In this document: positions 1-12,930 of the stretch, piece by piece
Position numbering within the stretch: the first letter of the stretch is position 1
Layout: every line of letters begins with the position of its first letter
Assembly (NCBI GenBank): GCA_030549335.1
Contig: CM060194.1
Coordinates: 62,090,547 to 62,154,546 of the forward strand
Direction: 5' to 3'
Source of the DNA: Pontederia crassipes
Taxonomy: Eukaryota; Streptophyta; Magnoliopsida; Commelinales; Pontederiaceae
DNA: 64,000 bases
The notes under the pieces: model-generated
Seen by the model: only the letters and a program-made list of their open reading frames with translations
Databases searched by the model: none
Told to the model about the DNA's origin: nothing
Program-made: the position numbers and the translations under genes

Positions 1-3000
1 CTTTCGTTATTTTCATTATTCATCGATCCTCGGTGTTTTATTCCCAACAAATTGGTATCAGAGCCGAGTTTCTTTTCGCGAAGATGACTACAACGAAGTT
101 CGACGGGAATACAAATTTCAGTTTATGGCAAGTTCGGATGCTTGCCATCCTAGTTCAGAACGGATTGAAGAAGGTGCTATCGGGTCAGAAGCGTCGGATG
201 CCATGGAGGCGTCCGCCTGGGAGGAACTCAACGAGAAGGCGTTGTATGCGATCCAATTATGCCTGACGAATGATGTTCTTCAGGAAGTCCTCGCAGAGAA
301 GACGACGACTGGTCTCTGGACGAAGTTGGAAACTTTGTATCTGACGAAAACCTTAGCAAATCGACTTGTGTTGAAGCAGCGATTGTACACATTTCGTATG
401 GCCGAAGGTACGTCAATCAAATCGCACATCAGTGAGTTCATTGCCCTAATCAATGATTTGAAGAACGTAGATGCGAAAGTTGATGATGAAGATCAAACCC
501 TATTACTCCTTTGTTCTCTACCATTTTCATATAAAACTTTTAAAGAGACCATGATCTACGGTAGGGACAAACTCATATTTGAAGATATTAAGGGCAGTCT
601 ACTGAGCAAAGAAAAGTTGGATAACGAATTGGGATCAAGCAGTAAATCTGATGATCAAGTCTCAGGTCTGATCGCAAGAGGTAGACATCAGACGAGAAAT
701 CAAAATTAAGATAGATCCAGATCCAAGTCGAAGAACAGAGATAAAGTCTGCAACTATTGCAAGAAGAAGGGTCATATCAAAGTAGAGTGTTATAAATTAC
801 AGAATAAGAATAAAATGATTAACGATGACAACGAGAAGGGAAATCAAAAGGATGAAGTTGCAGATGCCGGTGTAGCAGAAAGTGAGAATGAAGATATTCT
901 GTTGGTAACGACATCAAACAAATCCAGATCATCAAGTGAATGGATTCTCGATTCTGGATGCTCATACCATATGTGTCACAATCGAAATTGGTTCTCAACG
1001 TACAAATCTGTTGAAGGTGGAGTCGTTCTTATGGGCAACAATGCTGCCTGTAAGACTATTGGTATTGGGTCCATCCAGATTAAGATGCATGATGAGATTA
1101 TTATGACATTATCTGAAGTCAGACATGTTCCTGATCTGAAGAAGAATCTTATTTCTATCGGTGTCTTAGACTCAAATGGTTGCAAAGTTGTTATTGAGTC
1201 TAATAGAATGAAGATTTCCCGTGGTGCTCTTGTGTTGATGAAAGGCCTCAAAATCGGTAGCTTGTATGTTCTCCAAGGTTCGACAGTGATAGGTTCAGCA
1301 ACAGTCTCATCTACCTCAAAGGAAGATTGCACAAAGTTATGGTACATGCATTTGGGCCATATGAGTGAGAAGGGCATGCAAGTTCTCAACAACAGAGGTC
1401 TTCTTCCTGGTGCAAAAGTTGGAAAATTAGAGCTGTGTGAGCATTGTATCTTCGGAAAGCAGAAGAGAGTTAATTTCGGCTCAGCCATTCATAAGATGAA
1501 AGGAACCCTTGATTACATCCATTCAGATTTATGGGTCCTTTTCAGGTTCCTTCAAAATGAGGAAATAGGTATTTGCTGACATTTATTGATGACTTCTGTA
1601 GAAAAGTTTGGGTCTATTCTCTAAAGCATAAAGATGATGTATTCAAAATATTCAAATCATGGAAGACTCTGTTAGAGAAGCAATCTGAAAAAGTTGTGAA
1701 GAGGCTGAGGACTGACAATGGATTAGAATTCTATAATTCTAAGTTCAATAAATTTTGTGTCAAAAAAGACATCGCAAGACATCACACAGTTGTAAGAACT
1801 CCACAACAGAATGGAGTCGCAGAAAGAATGAACAGAACTCTACTAAAGAGAGCACGATGTATGCTGTCAAATGCAGGACTTGACAAGGAGTTTTGGACAG
1901 AAACTGTCAACCTGGCATGTCACTTAGTGAATCAGTCTCCCCACCAATCCTTAGACTTAAAAATTCCTAAAGAAGTGTGGTCAGGTAATCTTCCTAATTA
2001 CTCACATTTAAGAGTTTTTGATTGTCCTGCATATGCACATGTTAATGATGGAAAGCTTGAACCTAGAGTTAGGAAGTGCATATTTTTTGGTTATAAATCT
2101 GGTGTTAAAGGTTATAGATTATGGTGTCCTGAAATCAAGAAATTCATTATCAGTAGAGATGTCACTTTTGATGAATCTACGATGCTTCACTCGAGAAAAG
2201 ATTTTGGAGAAGGTGGAGTTAGAACTTTCAAATTCTTCTGATGAAAAGAATGATACTCCTGATACTCCTGATGCTCCTAAAGTTCGTACGTCACCTCAAG
2301 TTCAGCAGCAATACATATTAGCTCATGATAGATCGAGGAGAGAAATAAAAGCACTTCAAAGGCTCGAATTTAAAGAACTGGCAGCTTATGCATTAAGTGT
2401 TGCTGGAGATATTGAGTTACATGATCCTTCCTCCTATTCTGAAGCTATTCGAAATCCTGATTGTAATAAGTGGTTAATAGCAATGCAGGAGGAGATGAAA
2501 TCTCTACAGAAGAATGACAATTGGGATCTTGTAAAATAACTCGTGAATAAGAAGATTGTTGACTGCAAATGAGTGTTCAAGAAGAAAGAATGAATCAATA
2601 ATGAAGAGACAAAGTACAAAGCCAGATTGGTGGCAAAAGGGTACAGTTAAGTGATGGGTGTTGATTTTCATGATCTGTTCTCTCCAGTTGTGAAAGATAC
2701 TTCTATTCGTACTTTGCTTGTTATTGTTGCTTTGCAGAATCTTGAACTTGAGCAACTAGATGTTAAGACTGCATTCTTACATGACGATCTAGAAGAAAAT
2801 ATATATATGGGGCAGCCAGAGGGTTTTCGTGTTGAAAATAAAGAAGATCAAGTTTGCCATCTGAAGAAGTCCTTGTATGGACTTAAACAATCCCCTCGAC
2901 AGTGGTATAAAAGGTTTGATTCGTTCATGTTGAGTATTGGTTTTGCTAGAAGCAAATATGATAGTTGTGTTTATTTGAATCAATTTGTCGATGGTTCATT

Positions 3001-4114
3001 CATTTATTTGTTGCTTTATGTTGATGATATGTTAATTGCAGCGAAAGATATATCTGAAATTAACATTTTGAAAAATAAGTTAAGTTTTAAATTTGAGATG
3101 AAAGATCTTGGAGCGGCAAAGAAAATTTTGGGAATGAAAATTTCTAGAGATAGAAACTCAGGAAGACTATTTCTGTCTTAGTAGAAATATATTAAAAAAA
3201 TCTTGAAGTGTTTTAGAATGCAGAATGCTAAGGTTGTTAATACATTGATTGCGGCACACTTTAAACTCTCAACTACATGTTCACCACAATCTGATGAAGA
3301 CAAAATGTATATGTCAAAAGTTCCTTACTGTAGTGCAGTTGATAGCATCATGTATGCAATGATTTGCATTCGTCCAGATATATCTCATGATGTCAGTGTT
3401 ATTAGTAGATATATGTCTAATCTAGGAAAGAAGTACTGGAAAGCTGTTAAGTGGATACTGAGATATTTAAGAGGTACTTCTTATGTAAGCTTGAAATTTG
3501 GTAGAAATTCAGTTGTACTGATTGGCTATGTTGATTCAGATTTTGCAGGAGATCTTGATAGAAGAAGGTCCCTAACTGGTTATGTTTTTACTATTACTAA
3601 TTGTGATGTGAGTTGAAAAGTTATTTTGCAGGATACAGTAGCATTATCCACCATTGAAGTTGAATACATGGCCATCACTGAAGCTGTAAAAGAAGCTATC
3701 TGGTTGAAAGTATTAGTTGATGAGCTCACTATGAAAGAGGAAGCTACTGTCATATATTATGATAGTTAGAGTGCAATACATCTTACAAAAGATCAAATGC
3801 ATCATGAAAGGACAAAGCATATAGATGTGAGATATCATTTTGTTCGAGATATTGTGGAAAAGCAAGATGTTCAAGTTCAGAAGATTAGCACACGTGACAA
3901 TCCAACAGATATGATGACAAAGAGCTTACATGTTGCAAAGTTTGACTATTGTTCAGACTTGACGGGCGTTACGCAAAGATCAAGCTAGGCCCACGTGGGC
4001 CATTCAGCAAAGGAGAGCATGTTGAGCATTTTACCACGTTAAATATCTGTGTTCATCTTCTCTTTCTTTCGTTATTTTCATTGTTCATCGATCATCGATG
4101 TTTTATTCCCAATA
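1..4114 (+). mobile_element. Ty1/copia LTR retrotransposon, decayed, 5' end cut by window
   Basis: Parts run in copia order on the plus strand. The end of the 5' LTR (1-49) is followed by a primer-binding site TGGTATCAGAGC (53-64, initiator-Met tRNA type). Then come a gag region (about 125-709, UBN2-like), a CCHC zinc knuckle (about 750-795), an aspartic protease with DSG (about 935-970), the pre-integrase HLGH region (about 1340-1480), the integrase core (about 1500-2150), reverse transcriptase with YVDD (about 2650-3180) and RNase H (about 3290-3960). A purine tract (about 4009-4019) precedes the 3' LTR. Integrase before reverse transcriptase places it in Ty1/copia. It is broken, with several interruptions of the polyprotein, and is treated as a fossil. 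The 49 bp of 5' LTR in view differ from the 3' LTR at about four or five positions, so it is not a recent insertion. Confidence 0.93.
4020..4114 (+). repeat. 3' LTR of the copia element (start inferred)
   Basis: Bases 4066-4114 match window bases 1-49, which fixes the LTR 3' part. The start at 4020 is inferred from a TGTTGAGC just after the purine-rich AAAGGAGAGCA. That gives an LTR of only about 95 bp, short for an autonomous copia element. The true start cannot be confirmed because the 5' copy is cut by the window edge. Confidence 0.6.
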
Positions 4115-4511
4115 CATGCATTATATACAGGAACGGAGCCAACCCAAATTAGATATTTATAATAATTTTTAATAAAAAATTGCAATGAATACACTTTCTT
4201 TTATCGTGTAACATATATGAAAAGTGAATTCATTTTCAGTATATCATAAAAGTTATTTTCATATTACGTGACAACAACATATTTAATGTCATACAAGATT
4301 GCAGCTGCAGGAAATAACAAATCCTATTTTAGAGGGATCATTTTAATGCTTACTAACATTTTCACCAAGATTAAAAAAATGATCCTAAGCAATTGTCAAA
4401 TTAAGTGCATGCAACCTTATATAATAGAGCCCAAAATGACAAACTTTATAGGTTTAAAAAAACTGAAGATTTCAAAAGAAACAAGTAAATTTCCCACTCA
4501 ATTATATCATT
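4115..4511. other. AT-rich spacer between copia element and LINE
   Basis: About 400 bp of AT-rich sequence. I see no gene, RNA or clear repeat in it. The short open frame at 4268-4543 has no recognisable motif. Confidence 0.6.
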
Positions 4512-4546
4512 GTACCTACTCTCTCTCTTTTTATAAAAGTTAAGCC

Positions 4547-7500
4547 TTAACTTTTAACTATGTAAAAACGCATCTTGGTACAAAATACTGAGGAGCTCAC
4601 AAGAAAAAGACTCCTCACAAAAAATCGTGTCGCAGCCATGTGCTCGACCATAGTTTGCAAGTAGTTCGCAGCCATATTACAAAGCCTATTGCAATGAATT
4701 ACAGTACAAGCATTACAAACATTCGTAAACTCCCAAGGGCATTGAGACTTGCGGGTGATAATCTTAAACAACATCTCGGAGTCAATTTCCACGATAATAT
4801 GGGTGACCTTTCTGCGCCTGCAATCTTTGAGTCCGAGCAATAGTCCAACAGCCTCCAACTCTAGAATGTCCGTCGCCGTGTGCCTGCAACAACCTGTAGA
4901 CACAGTTACAATTAGACTTCCGAATGATGTAGCCTGCTCCCCCGGTACCGATGAATCTATGAAAGATCTGTCGATATTGAGTTTGACCTAAAGGCCAACC
5001 GGAGGCTCCCACCGGACCCGATTTGGGTCTTGGGGGCTGTTAGTCTCAGGAACATGGGTATGGACGTATTCCAAGTGCACGGTGATAATCCGCTCCTAGA
5101 CACACAACATGTTGCTTGCTTGGAACTAAAATGACGATCATTACGAGCTGTTCAAAGGCCCCATAAAGAAAAAGCAAAAAGAGAAAGAAGAAGTCTTTTT
5201 GATCTCCGGTCGAGTAGCCGACCCTTCTTGATCCAATCACCATTGTGCCATGAGTCCATATAAATGAAAGAAAATTTAGTTTCCTGCTAGAAGATCGACC
5301 AAAGCTGAAGTGAAATAGGACATTGAAAAAATAGATGGGCATTTGATTCAACACATGAACCACAAAAAGAACAGTCAGAATTTATCGAACGATCAAAACG
5401 TAGAAAAAACTCATTTGTTGGCAAACGATTATGCAAAAGCTTTCAAAGAAAGATAGAAATCTTAGGAGGGGCTTTGATCTGCCATATGAAATTCCAAGAA
5501 AGCCTTCCAGATGTTGGGGCCGAGCCACTGTCACTACACAGGTAATTGTAAACATTCTTAGCATTTGCACAACCATGTACATTAGATTCCCATACCCATG
5601 AATCATCATTGACATTTGAAGCAGGCAGAAAAATGGAAGATATATTGGAGACCAAATGAGGGCCGAAGCAAGAGCAAATCAAACTAAAGTTCCATGTGTT
5701 GTTTGCAATAAGTTCAGAAACCAAATGCATCGTGGATAACATGTTGAAATTGATAAAAGTGGGCTTACGGGCCAATGGGATATCAATTATCCAGGGATCT
5801 TGCATTATATCAGTTTGTAGTCCATAGCAATAGATTTAATAAATCAATATCTGAGTGTACTATTTGCATGTAAAATAATTTTTCATGATCAGGCTTGAGA
5901 GATTTGTGTATGAGTGTGACATAAAATGTTTGACCATGGATGAAATTTTCCATACTTAGCCATTACTAGATTGGTCCACAGATTTGATTCACCCTATAAC
6001 ATGGCAGGAATTCTATTGGCCATTAAAGCACTTCGGATGTTGGAGAGATTCCTGATCCCAAGCCCCCTATCTTTCTTAGGCAATTGTACCGTGTGCCAGT
6101 TAATCAGATTTAAACCTTTCTTTCCCCATTAGCATCTCACAGAAAGCCCCTAGACAGCTTCTCAAGGGTCCCTAAAATACCAGCAGGAATGTGTGAAACA
6201 CTTAAGGAGTAAATGGGGGTGAAATTCATGACAAAGTTAATTAGAGTTAATCTCTCAGCTTGATTAAGAGAACAACTCTTCCATCCTGCCAATTTAGATG
6301 ATAACTTATCAATGATAGTTCTATGTTTACCTAAAGGGATTAACTTTGGTGAAATAGGCGCTCCTAGATAAACAAAAGGAAAACTTCCCATCTGAATACC
6401 CAACAAACTCTTAATGATATTCACCCTATTAGAATGCAGTTTAGGGGGGAGATATAGCTCGAATTTTTGATGATTGAGCCTCTAGTTTGTTAACATGCCA
6501 TAAAGCTGAAAGGCTTTCTTTAGATTTACACAATTTCTCCTGATAGCAACGATACAGATTAATAGATCGTCAGCATAGGTCAAATGGCTAAGTTCAAAAC
6601 TACCACACTTAAAAAGACTTGATATTATCAATCCTGACCTCAGAATTTAACAATGAAGAGAGAACCTGGGATGTTAAAATAAATAAATATGATGACAAAG
6701 GGCCACCCTGCCTAATTCCCTGACAACTGGTGAAACTATGAGAGAGCATGTCATTTATGCAATATCTATAAATTGGGGATGTGACACATGCAAGAATCCA
6801 ATTAATGAAGTCAGGTGGAAAATTCATTAACTTTAAAGCAGTGCTAATGCTGTGCCAAGAGACTCTATCAAGTGCCTTTTTCATGTCTGCTTTGATTAAC
6901 ATACATTTGTTTCTGCCCCTATCCATAGAGTGGACAAGTTCTTGGGCCACAAGAATGTTGTCTTGAATTAAATGATTTGCAACAAAAGCTGATTAAGCTG
7001 GATAAATGAGGATGCTCATTAAAGGTTTCAATCTATTAGCTAGGATCTTGGTTGTGACCCTATAAATGACATTACATAAAGAGATGGGACGATAATCAAT
7101 AATGACCATAGGGGACTATTTTTAGGAATGAATATTATGTTAGTCCAGCCCAAGCTAGAGGGATCTGTGCAGTGTGGAAAACATGCTTGGATCTCATTAC
7201 ATATTTTTGTGCCCACAATATCCCAGTAGTTCTTATAGAATTCAGTAGTATAACCATCTGGCCTTGGTGCCTTACCAGGTGGTAAGTGCCATAGTACATC
7301 CTTAATTTCTTCACCTGTTATTGGGGTGACTAGTCGAGAGTGGTGCTCAGAATGAAGATGAGGTAACTTAGGCCAGCAATCAATAGGAAGCATAGATGTG
7401 CTCTCAGAACTCCAGAGTTTACTGTAATGGTCAGCAAACATGTTCCTAATTTGGTCCCCATTTTTAATGGTCTCCCCCTTACTAGTTGTTAGTGTGGAGA

Positions 7501-8623
7501 TATAATTCCTTTTTTGTCTAATCAAGGTGCTTAGGTGAAAAAATTTAGAATTTCTATCTCCCCCCTTAATCCAGTTAATTCTTGGACTTAGACCACCACT
7601 TTATGGTAATCTGCCTTCTAAGTGCTGCATGAAGGTGGTATGCAGCCCTCAACTTACCACAATCTTCTAATGAAAGACCCACCGAACTATCCTTTAGTTC
7701 TAGCTTCCTAATATCCTTTAGGACTTTCTCCACCCTACACTCTAAGTTGCCCAGTTCCTTTTTGTTCCATTCTAGAGTTTTTTCTTTAATAACCCTCAAG
7801 GCTTGACTCACAGACCTCTCCATAGTCCACTCACTTTGAACAATCTCCCTGGGTTGGTTATAACTAAACCAAAAGTATTCATACTTAAATAACCTAGACT
7901 TTCTTTGGCTCTGCTGCAAGTCTAACAGCAAAAGGGCATGATCCGACGGGCATCTGGCCAGAGGCCTAAGGGTCTGGCCTAGAAAGGCCATGACCCACGC
8001 CCTATTTACAAGTGCTTTATCCAATCTGCATAATATTCTGGCCACCCCTTGGCGATTGTTGCACCAGGTATGCTGAGGGCCGATAAGGTCAACATCTATT
8101 AAGCCTTGGTTATCTATAAGATCCCTAAATGTCTTGATTGACTTTATTAAGGTAAATGTCTTACCCTCCCCACCCCCACCCCTTTTATCCTCTGGCCTAA
8201 TTGTACAGTTGAAGTCTCCTATAATTAACCATGGACTATCCTGAATATTTAGGTTCATTAATTGCTTAAACAGTAAAGCTCTGGTTAATGGGATTACACT
8301 AGCATACACACAAGAGAAAAGTGATGAGAAATTACCGCAGCTGACTACTGAATGAATAACCTGCGTATCAATACTGACCACCATTACCTAAATGTCTGGG
8401 GTCCGCCAAATGAGGATGATGCCACCAGAAGCACCTCTGCTCTCTTGATAGCAACCATCCCATCGGGTCCCAGCCTTCGTAATAGACGATCCTTCTGTTG
8501 CTTATTTGCATGCGATTCTAGCAATAAAACTAAATCCGGGTCATACCTGTGAAATAATTCCTTAAGACGATCCCTGACCTTGCCGCGGAATGCCCCACGA
8601 TAGTTCAATGAGATGACCTTCAT
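4547..8623 (-). pseudogene. LINE ORF2: endonuclease, reverse transcriptase, zf-RVT and RNase H, interrupted
   Basis: ORF2 starts at ATG 8623 with MKVISLNYRGAFRGKV. Here L and Y replace the W and C of the family motif (WNCRG) at the start of the apurinic-like endonuclease. After a frame break near 8385 the endonuclease continues, with GDFNC near 8210 and SDHALL near 7935. The reverse transcriptase shows PGKAPRPDGY near 7270, IRQGGPLSSYLF near 6700 and the catalytic YADD near 6575. A zf-RVT block with CSFCG and HLFFQCP lies near 5370-5290, and an RNase H-like domain at about 5010-4547. The stop is at 4547. There are multiple frameshifts and stops. The position of RNase H at the 3' end agrees with plant L1 elements. 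Confidence 0.85.
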
Positions 8624-8703
8624 TTTACGTCAAAAGATTCACCGCTGAGCCCTGAACAGACACAGACAGCGATAAGGGAGCCGCGACATCTAAAACTTTT
8701 TGC

Positions 8704-10449
8704 TTACCTTTTTTGGCCTTTTGATTTCTTATTATCTGCTAAAGCGACGGTAGCAATGAGGGCGGAACCCTTCTTTTGGTTTTTTCCTCTCCGTGAATCT
8801 CTACGCTGGCGGGGCCAGATCTTCATCTTGTAGCTCCTCTTCCTCTTCCCCTTCCTCTTCTTGGATTTATCCTTCCTCCGCTTCTTCGCCGATTGGTACA
8901 TGGGTGTTGCAATTGAAACGTGATTTTATCTTCTCTGCAAGAGCGGCATGGTCTTCGGTCACCGTGCTCCGTTGCGCCTGGTCTACATCCTCCACTACCT
9001 GCAGAGAAGAAGCAGAAGAGGGGGCCCGAACCCTAGATCTGGGCGATCTGGATACTAAAGGAGAAGGGGCCGAGAGGGGAGGGAAGTCTTCAGGTTGTGA
9101 GTCGTGCATGCCACGCATATGGAGATCCGCAGGTGTCATCTGATCTCCACCGTTGATATCAGGATCGTGTGCGCCATGTGTCGTGATCCGATGGCCCATG
9201 CGATGATCAGAGCCATGCGATGGAACGACGACATCCGTTATGACGATGTTAGGGCTCACTTGAGAAGGCCCCAACAGAGCCGTATCTTGTTCGTCCGATC
9301 CTGGCGAATGGTTAAGATCAAGGACACTAAACCGGTTTGCCTCTGCGACGGGTCCAACACCAGATGAACCACCGGTCGGCAGCGTCTGTCCGTCGACGCT
9401 TTTAGAGGTGGATTTCCCATCGACTCGAGTGCTTCGAGAGCCGCACAGTCCTCCACCCCGAGCACTTGTTGCGTCAGACTGGCCAGATCTACGTCTGTCG
9501 GCGAAAGAACGGAGCTAGGGGCCATAGAGAAGAACTTTGCCACCTTCTCCATCACTCGTCGGTGCCGCAGTACATCCTTCAAACCTGTGACCCACCATTC
9601 CACAACGAAAACAAAAGACAGGTAGATTCTCATATGACACTCTCTGGAAGTACCTACTACCGTCTGGGTTGTTCACCCATATGCCCTACTTAACTGGTCT
9701 GATGAGATCAAGGTCGATGCAGACGCGGGCTCGCTGGCAGAGGTCGTTAATGATGGAGGTGTCATCCAGGAGCAATGGGGTACCAAAATAGGCGGCAATA
9801 TGCAACACGGAGTCCCGATTGAAGAGTTCGTACGACATATCGAACAAGCGGATCCAGATCGGCATCTTCTGGGGTTTCTCGCCGGAGGTCCTGAAGAAAG
9901 GCTGCGGCTATGAAATGAGGAGCATCTGCCCATGAATACTCCAAGGACCTCCGGTCATAGCCTTCATGTGTTCCTGTAACAATCAAAGGATAAAATGATA
10001 TAATTTTTACCTAATTCATGAATTTTTACCTCGTGTTGCAGACTCCAGATGTGCGGAAGCTCCTCCCGCAAAAGATTCAGGTCAAGACATCTGGCGATCG
10101 TCCCAACCAAGAATCTCTTTAATTCCTCCGACCACTCGACCACCTCGGTCGTCGAAATGCTAATCTCTTCCTTGATCTCCGCCTGCAAACTCCGCAGCTA
10201 GTGTGGTGAGATAAGATCCGTGGGATTTCTGCTCTCTAGATCCCGCCGGCCGTGAACATCCGTTTGTGCCTTAGCGACAACTACATCCTTGTACGATTGT
10301 CGCATAATGGGGGGGGGGGGGTTGAGAGGGGGAGGGGGGTTGAAGAGCCATCCAGTGGCTCCGACATGAGGGCCTGCGTGGAGGGTGAGGAAGACAGGAA
10401 GGGTTGTCCCCGACGGGAGTCGCCGGGGCCGGGGGTTGGAGGTTTTCAA
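8704..10449 (-). pseudogene. LINE ORF1 (DUF4283 plus CCHC zinc knuckle), interrupted
   Basis: This is the nucleic-acid-binding ORF1 protein of the LINE. The ATG at 10449 opens a proline-rich N-terminus ending in RQSYKDVV, the usual start region of plant L1 ORF1; this first frame stops at 10198. The next segment (about 10188-9990) holds VVEWSEELKRFLVG, a DUF4283 signature. A later stretch near 9840-9680 continues DUF4283, and a CCHC knuckle CFRCGMVGHRFEGC reads at about 9630-9585. The C-terminus (8901-8704) is lysine/arginine-rich and ends with TAA at 8704. Several changes of frame separate these blocks, so no full protein can be made. Assignment to ORF1 is firm; exact breakpoints are approximate. 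Confidence 0.8.
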
Positions 10450-10494
10450 CTAGCCATTACGAGCGCTCGAGGAAAAGAGTACCTACTCTCTCTC

Positions 10495-11288
10495 TCTCTC
10501 AACATTATTATTTTATATGTTGTGGATCTTCTTCGGGCAACGGAATAAGATCCTAGTGGGTGTAAATTATAAAAAAAATTATATTGTATGATAATACGAA
10601 AAATAGTAAATTATAAAATGATTTGTAAATTAATGTGAAAATAACTGTAGTTTTTTTTCATATGCTCAAGCATAGTGTGGTTGTCCTTTATATCTCATGT
10701 TTTAAGACTGTAATTTATCGTGTCGACTTTATAGAAATCTATTCTCACTATCATAATGAAACAATCATTTTTGTAATACAACAATGAAAGAGTAAAGTAA
10801 ATGTCTATCTATTATTTATAAAATATGACACGTAAGTTGCAATTTTAATTAATTAAATATGATACATATAATCAATCTTCTTCCAATAACTCAGAATCAG
10901 TAAATTGAAATTAGTTATTTGATTTAATTAGTAATCAAGTGAAATTATATATGCCACCGTTTAGAGGTATGTTAAGAATATAAAATCAATGATGTTACTT
11001 TTTTTAATGGCTTAAGCTTTTAGGAAAATTTGTTAGCATATCAAAGACTTTCAAACCTCGTTAAGCTCTTATTAAAAAATATACTTCAAAATATAAAATC
11101 AATGACGTTGCTCTTCTTAATAGCTCAAACCTTTAAAAAAATTGATCAGCACATCAAATTTAATAGAGTATTGAAAATGGTTTGCAACTATTGTTCCTTT
11201 CATAAGGGTTGATTCTTATGAATTACTCATTCCTCTGACATGGAAACATCACTTTCTATTTCATTGGTATGTGTTAAAGCATGCCTAA
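10495..11288. other. AT-rich spacer with an imperfect direct repeat
   Basis: No gene is seen. Two related blocks of about 70 bp (starting near 10976 and near 11088, both with AATATAAAATCAATGA) form an imperfect direct repeat. They may be a relic of an older element, but the family is not recognised. Confidence 0.5.
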
Positions 11289-12095
11289 CACTACAAGAAA
11301 ATTGTCATTTTTCGACGGGCTTTTTCGACGGATAGAAATCCGTTGCAATTTGCGACGAATTTTGCGACGAAAATGTTTTCGACGGTTACAACCATCGGAA
11401 ATGAAAATAATAAATTATGTAATTTGGTATATTATTATTTTATTTTTCAACGATTAGGAACGTCGATATTTCCGACGGATATCCATCCGTCGTAATTTTC
11501 GACAGAATGTTCGACGGTTATAACTTTCGAAAATAAAAATAATAAATTATATAATTTATAATAATTGAAAAAAAATAAATTATATAATTTATTGTTTTAT
11601 TATTTTATTTTTTGACGATTAGGAATGTCGATATTTCTGATGAATATCCATCCGCCGCAATTTTTGACGGAATTTCTGACTGCTACAACCATTGAAAATG
11701 AATATAATAAATTATATAATTTGTTATATTATTATTTTATTTTTTGACGATTAGGAACGTCGATATTTTTTATGGTCGTAACCGTCGATAAATGTATAAT
11801 AATATAATATGAGGAGTATTTTATTAATATAATTAGAGACAGTCCAAACTGTCATAATTTTTTACGGTTCCGACCGTCGGTAATAATTAGTGATAGTTCA
11901 AACCGTCGGTAAAATAAATATTATATATAACTAAATATAATATTTTATTTTTATAATTAAATAATTTTTGACAGTCACAACTGTCGGTAACTTTAAAAAT
12001 ATTTAATATTTATTTTTTTGACGGTCAGAGTAGTCGGTAATTAAAATTTCATTATCCCGCTTTTTTTTCTATTTTCCCACTTTCTCATCTTTCCA

Positions 12096-12134
<39 letters not shown>

Positions 12135-12217
12135 ATATATACACAATCCCTTTATTTCTTTCCCCCTCTCCTCTCTCTCTCCTCCTCTCCCTCTCCCTCT
12201 CCCTCTCCCTGCTGGCT

Positions 12218-12650
12218 AGGGGTGTTCAATGGGTCGGGTCGACCCGGTGAACCCGACAATCCGACCCGACCATGACCCATCGGGTCGAGTTCGGGTTGGA
12301 AAATACTAACTCGAGTTGACCCGACCCGACCCGATAGACTCGATTTTTTCTTTTTTAAAAAAATTTAAATGATTTTAAGTTGATTTAACAGTTTTATATC
12401 ATTTAAAACTATTAAAAATATAAAATAAATTATTTTAAATGCATAAAAGTATATACATATTTAAAATAATATTTTTGGTATTTAAAAAAATTTATTTTGT
12501 ATTAAAAAATAAAATAATAAATATTTTTTATATTAAAAAAATTTAAAAAAAGAAAAATGGTGGTCGGGTAACCGACCATCCGACCCGACCCAACCCGACC
12601 TGACCCAAGTCGGGTCATGACCCAAAAGAAGGAAAAATCCGACCCGACCG
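12218..12650. mobile_element. GACCCG-rich MITE-like insertion inside the CACTA element
   Basis: The left end AGGGGTGTTCA at 12218 is followed by a run of GGGTCGGGTC and GACCCG words, then an AT-rich middle, then more GACCCG words to about 12645. The same layout occurs at 19392-19934, where the left end AGGGGTGTTCA is also found. The right terminus is not clear here; it may be lost or replaced by the GC-rich repeat that follows. No protein is encoded. The superfamily (hAT-like) is inferred from the relative at 19392. Confidence 0.55.
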
Positions 12651-12655
12651 CACGA

Positions 12656-12930
12656 CCGCCTGGCGGTCGGATCCAGTCGCGGGCGACCGGCCAGCCGCTC
12701 GATTGGCTGGCGACTGATCCGGCCGCTTGACCGTTGGTGGCTGGATCTCGGCCGCTGACCACTGGCCTTCAGATTGACCGCCTGGCGACTGAATCTAGTC
12801 GCTGGCCGTCGGCCGCCGTGATTGGATCCGGCCGCTCGATTGTTGGCGGCCGGATCTCGGCCGTTGGCCACTGGCCTTCGGATTGGCCGCCTGACGGCTG
12901 AATCTAGTCGCTGGCCGTCGGCCGACTAAT
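12656..12930. repeat. GC-rich tandem repeat, about 110-120 bp unit, about 2.4 copies
   Basis: Units start with CCGCCTGGCG or a variant near 12656, 12778 and 12888, and share ATCCGGCCGCT, GGATCTCGGCCG and CACTGGCCTTC. The GC content stands out sharply from the surrounding AT-rich transposon. Open frames here are by-products of base composition. Confidence 0.7.

Larger units (their letters stand above)
4528..10478 (-). mobile_element. Full-length LINE (plant L1-type non-LTR retrotransposon), decayed
   Basis: The element lies on the minus strand: 5' end near 10478, 3' end near 4528. It is flanked by a direct repeat GTACCTACTCTCTCTC (4512-4527 and 10479-10494), a 16-bp target-site duplication; the right copy continues in a CT run. 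The 3' end carries a short A-rich tail (T-run 4528-4532 on the plus strand). It encodes a zinc-knuckle ORF1 and an ORF2 with endonuclease, reverse transcriptase, zf-RVT and RNase H. ORF1 begins only about 30 bp from the 5' end, so the insertion appears full length, about 5.95 kb. Both ORFs hold frameshifts and stops, so it is not autonomous now. Plants commonly carry L1 elements of this layout. Confidence 0.93.
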
